Origin: Croceitalea rosinachiae
GTDB taxonomy: Bacteria; Bacteroidota; Bacteroidia; Flavobacteriales; Flavobacteriaceae
Assembly: GCF_031846445.1 (NCBI RefSeq)
Contig: NZ_JAVRHR010000001.1
Location: 1-64,000 of the forward strand
Reading direction: 5' to 3'
Length of the DNA stretch: 64,000 bases
Position 1 is the first letter of the stretch, and every line of letters begins with the position of its first letter. The notes beneath the pieces were generated by a model that saw only the letters and a program-made list of their open reading frames with translations, was not told the origin of the DNA and did not search any database. The position numbers were made by a program, and so were the translations under genes. This document shows, piece after piece, positions 17,397 to 26,663 of this stretch.

Positions 17397-18641
17397 ATGC
17401 GTTTTTTACTTAAACAGATTTTTTTCTTTTTGCTTTCTACCAACCTTCTAGCTCAAGTTCAAGAAGAAATCAATCCTCCCTCAAATATCAAAACCATAAT
17501 TTTTAAGGGGCCCACGGAAGATCAATTTCCAGTAGTCCAATTAAATGAAACCATTAATTTAGAATTTGATGACCTTACCGCCAGCGAACAAGATTACTAT
17601 TACAAAATCATCCATTGCGATTACGATTGGACCCCTTCACAGCTGTTAAAATCGCAATATTTGAATGGTATGGACAATCAACGTATCATTGATTATGAAA
17701 ATAGTTATAATACGCTACAGCCTTACTCTAATTATCGCTTGACCATCCCTAATACTGAGGTGCAATTGAAAGTTACAGGAAATTATGTTCTTGAAGTTTA
17801 TAATACATATCAAGAACTTCAATTCACAAGACGTTTTGTAGTCTATAAAGATGTGGTTAAGGTTGGTGGAGTTGTAAAACGCTCACGTGATTTTGAGTTT
17901 CTAAATACAAAACAGGTAGTACAATTCAATATTAATACGGCTGGTTTTCCTATTGTAAATCCTAAACAAGAGGTAAAAGTTGCCATCATTCAAAATCATT
18001 ATTGGCCAACTGCATTGTACAACTTAAAACCGCAATTTACATTGGGCAACGAGCTCGTTTACAAATATGATCAAGAAACCAGTTTTTATGGTGGAAATGA
18101 GTTTTTAAATTTTGACACCAAAGATTTACGATCCCCCACTTTTGCCATTTCCCGAATTGAATTTAAAGAGGTATATCATCACTATCTTTTTGCAAATCAA
18201 TATAGAAAAGATAGACCCTATACTTTTTTCCCGGATATCAATGGAGATTTTGTAGTACGCACTTTACAAGGCGACGATGTTTCTAGAGAAGCCGAATACA
18301 GCAAAGTACATTTTTATCTACCATACGAACCACAACTTGGTTTAGACAATGTTTATGTATTTGGCAAGTTCAACAACTATGAGCTAAGCGAAGAAAATCT
18401 GATGAGTTACAATGATGAAACAGGAAATCTTGAATTAGAATACCCCATCAAACAAGGCTTCTATAACTACAAGTTTGTCGTTGAAAAAGGCGATGGCACC
18501 TTAGCTAATAACAAGGTTAGTGGCGATTTTCACTTTACTGAAAATAACTATCTTATCTTGGTCTACTATCGTGATTTTGGAGATTTTTATGATAGTATAA
18601 TTGGTATTGGTTCAGCAAATTCTCAAACTATCAGCAATTAA
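17397..18641 (+). CDS. DUF5103 protein, type IX secretion system plug (PlugP-type)
   Basis: A 414-residue exported protein with a short signal peptide (ending LLAQ). It matches the DUF5103 family: YYKIIHCDYDWTPSQL and EYLNG-type repeats early, YENSYNTLQPYSNYRLTIPN, and a C-terminal E-set/CBM48-like domain (YVFGKFNNYELSEENLMSYN to YNYKFVVEKGDG). A DUF5103 member of Flavobacterium johnsoniae was shown to plug the SprA translocon channel of the T9SS, so a periplasmic role in gating type IX secretion is the likely function. The monocistronic arrangement away from other T9SS genes is usual. Confidence 0.85.
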   Translation: MRFLLKQIFFFLLSTNLLAQVQEEINPPSNIKTIIFKGPTEDQFPVVQLNETINLEFDDLTASEQDYYYKIIHCDYDWTPSQLLKSQYLNGMDNQRIIDYENSYNTLQPYSNYRLTIPNTEVQLKVTGNYVLEVYNTYQELQFTRRFVVYKDVVKVGGVVKRSRDFEFLNTKQVVQFNINTAGFPIVNPKQEVKVAIIQNHYWPTALYNLKPQFTLGNELVYKYDQETSFYGGNEFLNFDTKDLRSPTFAISRIEFKEVYHHYLFANQYRKDRPYTFFPDINGDFVVRTLQGDDVSREAEYSKVHFYLPYEPQLGLDNVYVFGKFNNYELSEENLMSYNDETGNLELEYPIKQGFYNYKFVVEKGDGTLANNKVSGDFHFTENNYLILVYYRDFGDFYDSIIGIGSANSQTISN

Positions 18642-18647
18642 TTATAT

Positions 18648-19874
18648 TTGAGGCAAGTGGAAGATTTGCCAGAAAAAAAAGAAACGAGTCTAATATCAAA
18701 GGGGCGCTACGAACTCAAATTTAGGGGAACCGAATGTTTGAATTGTGGTCATATTTTAGATATTAACGACAAATACTGCCCTAATTGTTCTCAAGCTAAT
18801 AGTACCAAAAGGCTAGTCTTAAAAGACTTTTTTGACGAGTTCTTCTCCAGTTTGATTAATTATGATTCAAAGCTACTTACCACGCTATATACTATGCTTG
18901 TAAAGCCTGGTTCCATTACAAGAGATTATATAAATGGAAAAAGAGTATCATACACCAACCCCTTCCGATTTTTGTTGAGTTTAGCTTTCTTATATTTTTT
19001 AATGGTCAGTTATGGAGGGGCGTTTTCAAATTTGGATGAGCTTAATTTAGATGAAAAAATAGAACAATCTGGTCCAATGTCATTCTCTATAAACACTGAT
19101 AAGGACAATGGTAAAGAAACCGATAGTACCATAGTAGTCAATCAAATAAATAATGTTTTTAAAGAATTAGATTCATTAAAAACCACTGACCCCATACTTA
19201 CTGAAAGTTTAAAAGGCTTAGATTCTTTGGAGCACAATATTAAGGAATGGGAGATTAAAGAAAAGCAAACCGATTCTTTGATGGCAGCTAATCCCAAAGC
19301 CTATTTTCAAAAGCTTGAATCAGATACTAATAGTAATTTTTATGATAAAGCCGAATTCTTTTTTATTATGCTTAGAAATGATTCTATCAGCGATTATACC
19401 GAAGCTAAAGAAAAGTATCATATCACAGGTTCTTGGAGGAACAGATTAGCCTTTAACACTTCAAAGAGTACTTTGCGAGCTTGGAGACAACCCGGAAGCT
19501 GGTTAAATGACACCATGGCCAAGCTTCCTTTTGTCATATTTTTCTTTTTACCTGTCTTTACGATTTTCATTTATATGGTGTACATCCGAAAAAAATTCAC
19601 CTATACCGATCATTTGATCTTCAGTTTTCACAACCAATCATTATTATTTATCTTGCTCATTCTTAGCTGGATAATAGACACTATTTTGGGCTGGTCAACG
19701 GCAGGTTTATTCTTGTTTATTTTTGGAATTTATCTGTTTCAATCCATGAGAAAGTTTTACAGCCAAGGATTTTTAAAAACTAGTATCAAATACTTGTTTC
19801 TTAATTCAGTATTTACCTTTTTAGCGATAATTACGGTTTTGTTACTGGGTGTTGGAAGCATTTTTACCTACTAA
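18648..19874 (+). CDS. DUF3667 membrane protein with N-terminal zinc ribbon
   Basis: A 408-residue membrane protein. Near the N-terminus a zinc ribbon is formed by CLNCGH and YCPNCSQ; the LLTTLYTMLVKPGSITRDYINGKR motif that follows defines the DUF3667 family. One hydrophobic segment follows (about residues 104-122), then a long polar, presumably extracytoplasmic region rich in Asp, Ser and Lys, then about four C-terminal helices. The function is unknown. The start is uncertain: the TTG at 18648 overlaps a TATATTTG promoter-like element at 18643-18650, so the GTG at 18657 is also possible. apaG follows after two bases. Confidence 0.75.
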   Translation: MRQVEDLPEKKETSLISKGRYELKFRGTECLNCGHILDINDKYCPNCSQANSTKRLVLKDFFDEFFSSLINYDSKLLTTLYTMLVKPGSITRDYINGKRVSYTNPFRFLLSLAFLYFLMVSYGGAFSNLDELNLDEKIEQSGPMSFSINTDKDNGKETDSTIVVNQINNVFKELDSLKTTDPILTESLKGLDSLEHNIKEWEIKEKQTDSLMAANPKAYFQKLESDTNSNFYDKAEFFFIMLRNDSISDYTEAKEKYHITGSWRNRLAFNTSKSTLRAWRQPGSWLNDTMAKLPFVIFFFLPVFTIFIYMVYIRKKFTYTDHLIFSFHNQSLLFILLILSWIIDTILGWSTAGLFLFIFGIYLFQSMRKFYSQGFLKTSIKYLFLNSVFTFLAIITVLLLGVGSIFTY

Positions 19875-19876
19875 AT

Positions 19877-20263
19877 ATGATTACTCAAGTCACCAAAGGG
19901 ATTAAAGTATCGGTTCAAACCACATTTGAGGGTACCTTCTTCAAAAACTATAAAATGCACTATGCATTTGGTTACACCATTACCATAGAAAACCAGAGTA
20001 AAAATGCGGTACAGCTTACTGCTAGGCACTGGGATATTTTTGATTCTCTAAAAGAAATGGAGACTGTAGATGGTGAGGGCGTAATCGGAAAAAAACCAGT
20101 GATTCAACCAGGAAAGTCACACACCTATAGTTCTGGGTGTCTTTTGGCTTCGCCCATTGGCGCCATGCGTGGCTTCTATGAAATGGTGGATTTAACCTCA
20201 ATTGAAGAATTTGAAGTTGAGGTACCTACCTTTAAATTTGCTGCTCCTTTTGCGATGAACTAA
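19877..20263 (+). CDS. apaG: ApaG domain protein
   Basis: A 128-residue single-domain protein of the ApaG/FBXO3 family, an immunoglobulin-like beta-sandwich. Conserved blocks are AFGYTITIENQS, LTARHWDIFDS, GVIGKKPVIQPGKSHTYSSGC and PIGAMRGFYEMV, and the length is normal. In enterobacteria apaG is linked to ApaH and to Co2+/Mg2+ sensitivity, but there is no apaH here and the biochemical role is unknown. It is coupled to the DUF3667 gene two bases upstream. Confidence 0.92.
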   Translation: MITQVTKGIKVSVQTTFEGTFFKNYKMHYAFGYTITIENQSKNAVQLTARHWDIFDSLKEMETVDGEGVIGKKPVIQPGKSHTYSSGCLLASPIGAMRGFYEMVDLTSIEEFEVEVPTFKFAAPFAMN

Positions 20264-20298
20264 ACCTTAGTTTGTTTTTCTTTCGAAATCGCTTTCGT

Positions 20299-20306
20299 TA
20301 CCTTTG
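20299..20306 (+). promoter_or_regulatory. Putative -7 element (TACCTTTG) of the aldehyde dehydrogenase gene
   Basis: An exact TAnnTTTG match 32 bases before the ATG. A TTG lies 24 bases upstream (20272-20274), slightly beyond the usual spacing. Confidence 0.5.
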
Positions 20307-20338
20307 CGGAAATTCATAACATTTAAAAAATTTCCACA

Positions 20339-21967
20339 ATGGGCAAAGGTTTTTTTCAAGTTCCAACTGCAATTAATGAACCTATAAAAAGTTATGCTCC
20401 AGGCACTCCTGAGCGTGAGGAAGTCCTCAAACAATACAAAGCATATTACAATAGCAAAGTAGACGTTCCACTATATATCGGATCTGAAGAAATCAAGACT
20501 GGGGATACAAAACCCATGTCTCCGCCACATGACCACAAACATCTTGTTGGTCACTACCATACCGCACAGAAAGAACATGTTGAGAAGGCAATTGCCAGCT
20601 GTTTGAATTCAAGAAAAGCTTGGGCGGATTTAACATGGGAACAACGTGCGGCAATTTTTTTAAAGGCAGCCGAATTAATCGCTGGACCATACCGAGCAAA
20701 AATTAACGCAGCCACAATGATGGCACAATCAAAAACGATTCATCAAGCCGAAATCGATGCCGCCTGTGAGTTTATCGATTTTCTTCGTTTTAATGTAGAA
20801 TATATGTCTCAGATTTATGAAGAGCAACCTGATTCTGCTGAAGGTATCTGGAACCGTGTTGAATACCGTCCGCTCGAAGGTTTTGTATATGCAATTACAC
20901 CATTCAACTTTACCGCGATTGCAGGAAATTTGCCAGCAAGTGCGGCTATGATGGGCAATGTAGTTGTATGGAAACCAAGCGACAGTCAAGTGTACTCAGC
21001 TAAAGTTATTATGGATGTATTTAAAGAAGCTGGATTACCTGACGGAGTCATTAATATGGTCATGGGAGACCCGGTTATGATTACAGATACCATTTTGAAA
21101 AGCCCTGACTTTTCAGGACTTCATTTTACAGGTTCGACCCATGTTTTTAAAGAATTATGGAAACAAATCGGCACGAATATTCATACTTATAAAACCTACC
21201 CAAGAATAGTTGGCGAAACTGGGGGCAAAGATTTTATCATTGCGCATCCAACAGCTAAACCAGCACAAGTTGCAACGGCCATTGTAAGAGGAGCTTTTGA
21301 ATTTCAGGGACAGAAATGCAGTGCTGCCTCTAGAGTTTATTTACCAAAGTCAACGGCAGATGAAATTTTAGAACTGGTTAAAAAAGATATTGAAAGCCTC
21401 AATAAACCAGGTTCGCCAGAAGATATGAGCAACTTTATCACTGCTGTGATACATGAAGGTTCTTTTAATAAATTGGCAAAATTCATCGATCAAGCAAAAG
21501 CTGATTCTGACGCAATAGTTTTTGCAGGGGGTAATTATGACAAATCAAAAGGTTACTTTATCGAGCCAACTGTGATTGTAGCAAAAGATCCGAAATATAC
21601 CACCATGTGCACTGAACTCTTCGGTCCTGTAGTAACAGTTTATGTATATGAAGATGCAGCATGGTCAGAAACGCTAGAACTTGTTGATGGTACATCTGAA
21701 TATGCATTGACAGGTGCTGTACTTTCACAAGATAGATATGCTATTGATGAAGCAACAAAAGCTTTGCAAAACTGTGCGGGTAACTTTTATATTAATGATA
21801 AACCGACAGGTGCTGTGGTAGGGCAACAGCCTTTTGGTGGTGCAAGAGCATCAGGCACCAATGATAAAGCAGGTTCCGCCCAAAATTTATTACGCTGGAT
21901 ATCTCCAAGATTGATTAAAGAGACTTTCGTTACTCCTGAAGATTATCGTTATCCGTTTTTAGGATAA
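20339..21967 (+). CDS. pruA: L-glutamate gamma-semialdehyde dehydrogenase (1-pyrroline-5-carboxylate dehydrogenase)
   Basis: A 542-residue NAD+-dependent aldehyde dehydrogenase that makes glutamate in proline breakdown. The NAD-binding ITPFNFTAIAGNLP, the catalytic glutamate in VGETGGKDF and the catalytic cysteine in FQGQKCSAASR match the eukaryote-like monofunctional P5CDH group, also about 540 residues long. The C-terminal NDKPTGAVVGQQPFGGARASGTNDK is a signature of this enzyme. Proline dehydrogenase is not in the window. A strong terminator follows. Confidence 0.94.
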   Translation: MGKGFFQVPTAINEPIKSYAPGTPEREEVLKQYKAYYNSKVDVPLYIGSEEIKTGDTKPMSPPHDHKHLVGHYHTAQKEHVEKAIASCLNSRKAWADLTWEQRAAIFLKAAELIAGPYRAKINAATMMAQSKTIHQAEIDAACEFIDFLRFNVEYMSQIYEEQPDSAEGIWNRVEYRPLEGFVYAITPFNFTAIAGNLPASAAMMGNVVVWKPSDSQVYSAKVIMDVFKEAGLPDGVINMVMGDPVMITDTILKSPDFSGLHFTGSTHVFKELWKQIGTNIHTYKTYPRIVGETGGKDFIIAHPTAKPAQVATAIVRGAFEFQGQKCSAASRVYLPKSTADEILELVKKDIESLNKPGSPEDMSNFITAVIHEGSFNKLAKFIDQAKADSDAIVFAGGNYDKSKGYFIEPTVIVAKDPKYTTMCTELFGPVVTVYVYEDAAWSETLELVDGTSEYALTGAVLSQDRYAIDEATKALQNCAGNFYINDKPTGAVVGQQPFGGARASGTNDKAGSAQNLLRWISPRLIKETFVTPEDYRYPFLG

Positions 21968-21988
21968 ATACTTAAGAATTCAAAAATC

Positions 21989-22030
21989 TAGCCGTTATTC
22001 CAAGAATTTTTAGGAATAACGGCTATTTTT
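21989..22030 (+). terminator. Strong intrinsic terminator
   Basis: TAGCCGTTATTCC (21989-22001), an 11-base loop, GGAATAACGGCTA (22013-22025) and T5. The 13-bp perfect stem ends the aldehyde dehydrogenase transcript. The TTG at 22032 that opens the next long frame sits right at its end, which argues for the ATG at 22059 as the true start. Confidence 0.9.
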
Positions 22031-22058
22031 ATTGGCTAAGACTCTAATTAAACTATCT

Positions 22059-22823
22059 ATGCCTAGACCTTATGTATTAGCGGAGACCAATTGGAAACAC
22101 TTAAAAGAAGAGCAATTTGAGTTGGCGGTTTTACCCTGGGCAGCTACTGAGGCCCATAATTATCACCTTCCTTATGCCACAGATATTATTGAAGGTAGCG
22201 CTATCGCCGAAGAGTCTGCCAAGATAGCATGGGAGCAGGGTGCTAAAATAACCGTATTACCAACAATACCTTTTGGCGTAAATACAGGTCAGTCTGATAT
22301 CTACTTGGATATGAACCTGAATCCAAGTACACAATTCGCTATTTTAAAAGATATTATTGAAGTGTTGAATAGACAAGGTATTCATAAATTTATAATCCTA
22401 AATAGTCACGGAGGTAATAACTGGAAATCTATTGTAAGAGAATTAGGTCTGCTGTTCCCAAAAATGTTTATCTGTGTTACCCATTGGCCTTTAATTGTTG
22501 ATAGAACAGAATATTTTGATATTGTCGGAGACCATGCTGATGAAATGGAAACAAGTTTGATACTGCATCTTGCACCAGAATTGGTTTTATCAAAAAAAGA
22601 ATGGGGCAATGGAAAAGAATTAAAAAACAAAATCAAAGCATTTTCTGAAGGTTGGGCCTGGACAGAACGCCCATGGTCAAAAATCAGTGAAGATACTGGT
22701 GTGGGCAATCCACATGCAGCAACAAAAGAAAAGGGCAAAAAGTTCTTCAAAGCTGTTTGCGGTAAAATGAGTCAATTATTCGTAGATCTTACTGAGGTAG
22801 ATATTGAAAATCTTTACGAATAA
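22059..22823 (+). CDS. Creatininase-family metal-dependent amidohydrolase
   Basis: A 254-residue protein starting MPRPYVLAETNW, the usual start of this group. The creatininase/mycofactocin MftE fold motifs are present: WAATEAHNYHLPYATD (Glu, His and Asp metal ligands), LNSHGGNNW and GDHADEMETSL. Members hydrolyse cyclic amides or a peptide amide bond with Zn or Mn. The true substrate is not creatinine by default; there is no riboflavin, guanine or mycofactocin gene nearby to suggest one. Confidence 0.85.
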   Translation: MPRPYVLAETNWKHLKEEQFELAVLPWAATEAHNYHLPYATDIIEGSAIAEESAKIAWEQGAKITVLPTIPFGVNTGQSDIYLDMNLNPSTQFAILKDIIEVLNRQGIHKFIILNSHGGNNWKSIVRELGLLFPKMFICVTHWPLIVDRTEYFDIVGDHADEMETSLILHLAPELVLSKKEWGNGKELKNKIKAFSEGWAWTERPWSKISEDTGVGNPHAATKEKGKKFFKAVCGKMSQLFVDLTEVDIENLYE

Positions 22824-23043
22824 CCATACCATCAAGAACTAAGAATAGGGCTTTTTTTATATTTCCATCAGAAGTTCATCTTATCGACTATTCACTCAGT
22901 GAAGATGGTGAACTGTTCAAAAAGATAAAACAAACTTTACATTGAGAATTTAACTTATTTGATATATCATATCGTTTTTCATTACATTTATTGCGCACTT
23001 TGGGAATATCTCATCGTAGTATAACAATTTTAATCTATTCAAA

Positions 23044-23556
23044 ATGAAAAAATTAGCGATTTTGTTTATGTTATTGACAACAGTCATTACATGCGCACAA
23101 GACAATTTGGCCCAAGCCACTATTAAAGGGGTATTAACAGGTAACCAAGGCCAAGTCGTACAATTGGCAGAAGCTTTTTCTGAAGATCAATATGACTGGA
23201 GACCATCAGAAGGTGTTAATTCAGTAGGCGAAGCTCTTTTGCATGTTGCAGGTGCCAACTATTACCTAGCAATGAAAATGGGATTCCCACCACCAGAAGA
23301 TGTTGATATGATGGCTATTGGTAAAATTACGGGAAAAGACAATATTATTGCTGCCTTAAAAAAATCAAATGAATTTGTTTTAAGTAAAATCATGATGGTC
23401 GAAAATGATGACTTAAGCACAGAAGTTGATTTTGGTTTTGCCAAAATGAACAAAATGGGCGGTCTTTTGGCTATGATGGAACATAATGGAGAGCACAAGG
23501 GTCAATTGATTGCTTATGCGCGCTCAAACGGCGTCGTTCCGCCATGGAGTAAGTAA
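23044..23556 (+). CDS. Exported DinB-family protein
   Basis: A 170-residue DinB/YfiT four-helix-bundle protein with an N-terminal signal peptide (ending TCAQ; the cysteine at about residue 17 could alternatively be lipidated). The metal-binding histidines expected in the family are in ALLHVAGANYY and EHNGEHKGQLIAYAR. Cytosolic relatives are thiol-dependent S-transferases, including bacillithiol transferases, but exported ones have no assigned role. The 220-base gap upstream holds only AT-rich sequence and a 40-codon coding-like stretch. It ends at a bidirectional-looking hairpin shared with rsmG. Confidence 0.85.
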   Translation: MKKLAILFMLLTTVITCAQDNLAQATIKGVLTGNQGQVVQLAEAFSEDQYDWRPSEGVNSVGEALLHVAGANYYLAMKMGFPPPEDVDMMAIGKITGKDNIIAALKKSNEFVLSKIMMVENDDLSTEVDFGFAKMNKMGGLLAMMEHNGEHKGQLIAYARSNGVVPPWSK

Positions 23557-23573
23557 TCAAATAATTAGTTAAT

Positions 23574-23598
23574 AAGGCACTTTAAAGTGCCTTTTTTG
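23574..23598 (+). terminator. Intrinsic terminator (palindromic)
   Basis: AAGGCACTTTAAAGTGCCTT followed by T4 and more T; a perfect palindromic stem between the convergent DinB and rsmG genes. Confidence 0.75.
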
Positions 23599-23600
23599 TT

Positions 23601-24236
23601 CTAACTTCTATACTTACTTGGCAAGTATACCACCTTTTTTGTTTCGAAGAACTCCTCTTTAAAGTAGTCTTTCAATTCAAAAACTTCCGCATTGCGATAA
23701 CCCTGTAGTTCCTCAGTCAAATCACCACCCTTTAAATATAGAATACCGTTCACTCGCTCATGAGCAGCATCTTTCTTGATTTTACCTTTTGTCCAATGTA
23801 CAAATGTGGGCATTGCGGCTACTGCCCTACTAACAATAAAGTCAAACTGTCCAGGCAAATCTTCAACCCTACTATGATGGGTAGTTATGTTCTCGAGTTT
23901 CAACCCATCTATCACTTCTTGAACCACTTTAATCTTTTTTCCGATAGCATCAACTAAAGTGAATTGCGTTTGCGGGAATAAAATAGCAAGAGGAATTCCA
24001 GGAAAACCACCGCCAGTACCAACATCTAATATTTGAGCTCCTTCATTAAATTTTTGAACCTTGGCAATACCCAATGAATGCAACACATGACGTAGATATA
24101 ATTCGTCTATATCCTTTCTCGATACCACATTAATTTTCTGATTCCAATCTTGATACAAAGCCTCTAGTTGAGAAAAATGATGCTTCTGTTCCTGGGTGAG
24201 TGTCGTAAAATAATTAAAGACAATTTCAGTATTCAT
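23601..24236 (-). CDS. rsmG: 16S rRNA (guanine527-N7)-methyltransferase
   Basis: A 211-residue SAM-dependent enzyme that methylates G527 in the 530 loop of 16S rRNA. The start is placed at the ATG at 24236 (MNTEIVFNYF); the longer frame begins at a TTG inside a promoter-like element. Motifs seen are WNQKINVVSRKDIDELYLRHVLHSL, the SAM loop LDVGTGGGFPGIPLAI, and FIVSRAVAAMPTFVHW. The length is normal (about 207-215). Confidence 0.95.
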   Translation of the reverse strand: MNTEIVFNYFTTLTQEQKHHFSQLEALYQDWNQKINVVSRKDIDELYLRHVLHSLGIAKVQKFNEGAQILDVGTGGGFPGIPLAILFPQTQFTLVDAIGKKIKVVQEVIDGLKLENITTHHSRVEDLPGQFDFIVSRAVAAMPTFVHWTKGKIKKDAAHERVNGILYLKGGDLTEELQGYRNAEVFELKDYFKEEFFETKKVVYLPSKYRS

Positions 24237-24257
24237 TCGGCATTCTGTTAATTTGAT

Positions 24258-24265
24258 CAAAAATA
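24258..24265 (-). promoter_or_regulatory. Putative -7 element (TATTTTTG) of rsmG
   Basis: On the minus strand, an exact TAnnTTTG match 21 bases before the ATG at 24236. It supports that start over the TTG at 24260. No clear -33 TTG. Confidence 0.4.
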
Positions 24266-24309
24266 ATACTTTTACCTACCTTAAAAACGTTTTAAGTAAA
24301 CCCTAACTT

Positions 24310-24336
24310 TTGAGGGATTGAAATTAATTACCTTTG
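24310..24336 (+). promoter_or_regulatory. Putative promoter of the desaturase gene
   Basis: TTG at 24310-24312, 16 bases, TACCTTTG at 24329-24336; ATG 14 bases later. The -7 element is an exact match and the spacing is one base short of the usual range. Confidence 0.5.
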
Positions 24337-24349
24337 TAAAAAATTATTT

Positions 24350-25450
24350 ATGGGCATGGACACCATTCGTTTTTCAAGAAAAGATTCTGCACAATTCTTT
24401 AAGACTTTAAATAAAAGAGTCAACGAATACTTTAACGACAATAAAATTAAGAAAACAGGTAATTGGAAGCTTCATTTGAAGACTATAGTTATGTTTGCCA
24501 TTTTTCTCGCACCATATTTTTTGATTTTGACCCTTAATTTACCTTTTTGGGCCTATGTTCTTTTATCAATGGTAATGGGTGTTGGTATGGCCGGTGTTGG
24601 CATGAATGTAATGCATGACGGTAACCATGGTTCATATTCCAATAAAAAATGGGTGAATAAGTTTATGGGCGGCAGCATTTACATTCTTGCGGGAAATGTA
24701 TACAACTGGCAAGTACAGCATAATGTACTGCACCATACCTACACTAATATTCATGAGCATGATGAAGATATGGAAGCCGGTCGTGTACTTCGTTTTTCAA
24801 AACATGCCGAATGGAAAAAGCATCATAAATTTCAGCATTTTTATTCCATTTTCTTATACGGCTTATTGACTTTCAACTGGGCAATTACTACAGATTTTCA
24901 ACAGATGTATCGCTACATGAAGCGTAAGTTATCTTACGGGAAACTACCAAGCGCTGCAATAAACTGGAGTACCTTGGTTATCACAAAAACATTGTATATT
25001 ACTATTTGGATTGTCTTACCACTGCTTTTTATTGACATTCCATGGTGGCAAATACTATTAGGCTTCTTCATCATGCATTATGTAGCTGGAGTGATTTTAA
25101 GTGTTGTCTTTCAATTAGCACATATTGTCGATGATGCCCAAACACCATTACCTGATGAAACGGGTACAATGAAAAATACTTGGGCAATTCACCAATTATT
25201 CACTACCGTTAACTTTGGAACGAAAAATAAAATCGTCAATTGGTTTACAGGCGGATTGAACCATCAAGTTGAACACCATATCTTTCCAAATATCAGTCAT
25301 GTTCATTACACAAAAATTTCAAAAATTGTGAAACAAACAGCAAAGGAATTTAATTTGCCTTACAATGAATATAAGACGACTAGAAAAGCTATAATTTCGC
25401 ACTTCAAACATTTAAGAGAATTGGGTCGACAACCCATACTACAGTACTAG
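24350..25450 (+). CDS. Membrane fatty acid desaturase, front-end type without cytochrome b5
   Basis: A 366-residue di-iron membrane desaturase with about four membrane helices. All three histidine boxes are present: HDGNHGS, HNVLHHTYTN and HQVEHHIFP. The glutamine in the third box (QxxHH) marks front-end (delta-6/linoleoyl-CoA-like) desaturases. The fused cytochrome b5 domain of eukaryotic front-end enzymes is missing, as usual in bacteria, so ferredoxin is the likely electron donor. It introduces double bonds into membrane acyl chains; the position of attack cannot be told from sequence. The aminotransferase gene follows after 15 bases. Confidence 0.9.
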   Translation: MGMDTIRFSRKDSAQFFKTLNKRVNEYFNDNKIKKTGNWKLHLKTIVMFAIFLAPYFLILTLNLPFWAYVLLSMVMGVGMAGVGMNVMHDGNHGSYSNKKWVNKFMGGSIYILAGNVYNWQVQHNVLHHTYTNIHEHDEDMEAGRVLRFSKHAEWKKHHKFQHFYSIFLYGLLTFNWAITTDFQQMYRYMKRKLSYGKLPSAAINWSTLVITKTLYITIWIVLPLLFIDIPWWQILLGFFIMHYVAGVILSVVFQLAHIVDDAQTPLPDETGTMKNTWAIHQLFTTVNFGTKNKIVNWFTGGLNHQVEHHIFPNISHVHYTKISKIVKQTAKEFNLPYNEYKTTRKAIISHFKHLRELGRQPILQY

Positions 25451-25465
25451 AAATTTTACTTAAAA

Positions 25466-26659
25466 ATGAGCAACCAACTTTCGGATAGGATTAACAATGT
25501 TACTCCATCTGCCACCCTTGAAATGGCCGCAAAGGCACGTGAATTAAGAGCTGAAGGCAAAGATATTATTGGATTGAGTTTGGGTGAACCAGACTTTAAT
25601 ACACCAGATTATATTAAAGATGCCGCTATACAGGCCGTTAATGATGGATATAATTCCTATACCCCCGTAGATGGCTATATGGAGTTAAAAGATGCCATTA
25701 TCACCAAATTCAAAAGGGATAACAATCTTAACTACGACCGATCACAATTAGTTGTCTCCACTGGTGCAAAACAAGCATTGTATAATGTAGCTCAAGTTTG
25801 CTTGAATAAAGGAGATGAAGTGATTTTACCTTGTCCGTATTGGGTAAGTTATAGCGATATAGTTAAGCTTGCTGATGGCGTTCCAGTAGAAGTGCCCACT
25901 TCAATCGAAAATGATTTTAAAATGACTGCCGAGCAGTTAGCAGCAGCAATTACTCCGAACACAAAAATGCTATGGTACAGCTCTCCATGTAACCCTAGTG
26001 GTTCTATATACAGCAAAAAAGAATTGAGAGCTTTGGCAGATGTTTTACAAAAACATCCTCAGATTATTGTGGTTAGTGATGAAATTTATGAACATATCAA
26101 TTATGGCGTGACGGCACATGCATCCATGGCAGGATTCGATGATATGTATGACCGAACCGTGACTGTTAATGGAGTTGCAAAAGCTTTTGCCATGACCGGA
26201 TGGCGTATTGGTTATATTGGAGCTCCAGCTTACATTGCTAGAGCTTGCAATAAACTTCAAGGTCAAGTGACTAGTGGTGCCAATTGTATCGCACAACGAG
26301 CCGTTATCACAGCTCTTTTAGAATCTCCAACTCGTATTAAATATATGGTTGATGAGTTCAAAGAACGAAGAAAGTTAATTTTAGAACTGCTAAACGATAT
26401 TGATGGATTTAAGTGCAATGAACCTGAAGGGGCATTCTACGTCTTCCCAGATGTATCTGCATATTTTGGCAAGAGCTTGAACGGAACTCTAATCAACAAT
26501 GCTTCGGATTTTGCTATGTATATTTTAGAAAATGCAAATGTTGCTACGGTAACAGGCGATGCATTTGGAAACCCAAAGTGCATTCGGATTTCTTATGCAG
26601 CTTCTGAAGATGAAATTATTGAGGCAATAGAAAGAATAAAAAAGGTATCGATAATTTAA
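25466..26659 (+). CDS. Class I pyridoxal-phosphate aminotransferase (aspartate aminotransferase type)
   Basis: A 397-residue fold-type I aminotransferase of the Ib subgroup. Seen motifs are ISLGEPDFNTPDYIK-like (LSLGEPDFNTP), YTPVDGYMELKDAI, SSPCNPSGSIYSK, SDEIYEHINYG and the PLP-lysine region NGVAKAFAMTGWRIGYIG. The closest family role is aspartate aminotransferase (AspC), with prephenate or other keto acids as possible alternative substrates. It ends four bases from the convergent lipoprotein gene. Confidence 0.92.
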   Translation: MSNQLSDRINNVTPSATLEMAAKARELRAEGKDIIGLSLGEPDFNTPDYIKDAAIQAVNDGYNSYTPVDGYMELKDAIITKFKRDNNLNYDRSQLVVSTGAKQALYNVAQVCLNKGDEVILPCPYWVSYSDIVKLADGVPVEVPTSIENDFKMTAEQLAAAITPNTKMLWYSSPCNPSGSIYSKKELRALADVLQKHPQIIVVSDEIYEHINYGVTAHASMAGFDDMYDRTVTVNGVAKAFAMTGWRIGYIGAPAYIARACNKLQGQVTSGANCIAQRAVITALLESPTRIKYMVDEFKERRKLILELLNDIDGFKCNEPEGAFYVFPDVSAYFGKSLNGTLINNASDFAMYILENANVATVTGDAFGNPKCIRISYAASEDEIIEAIERIKKVSII

Positions 26660-26663
26660 TATG

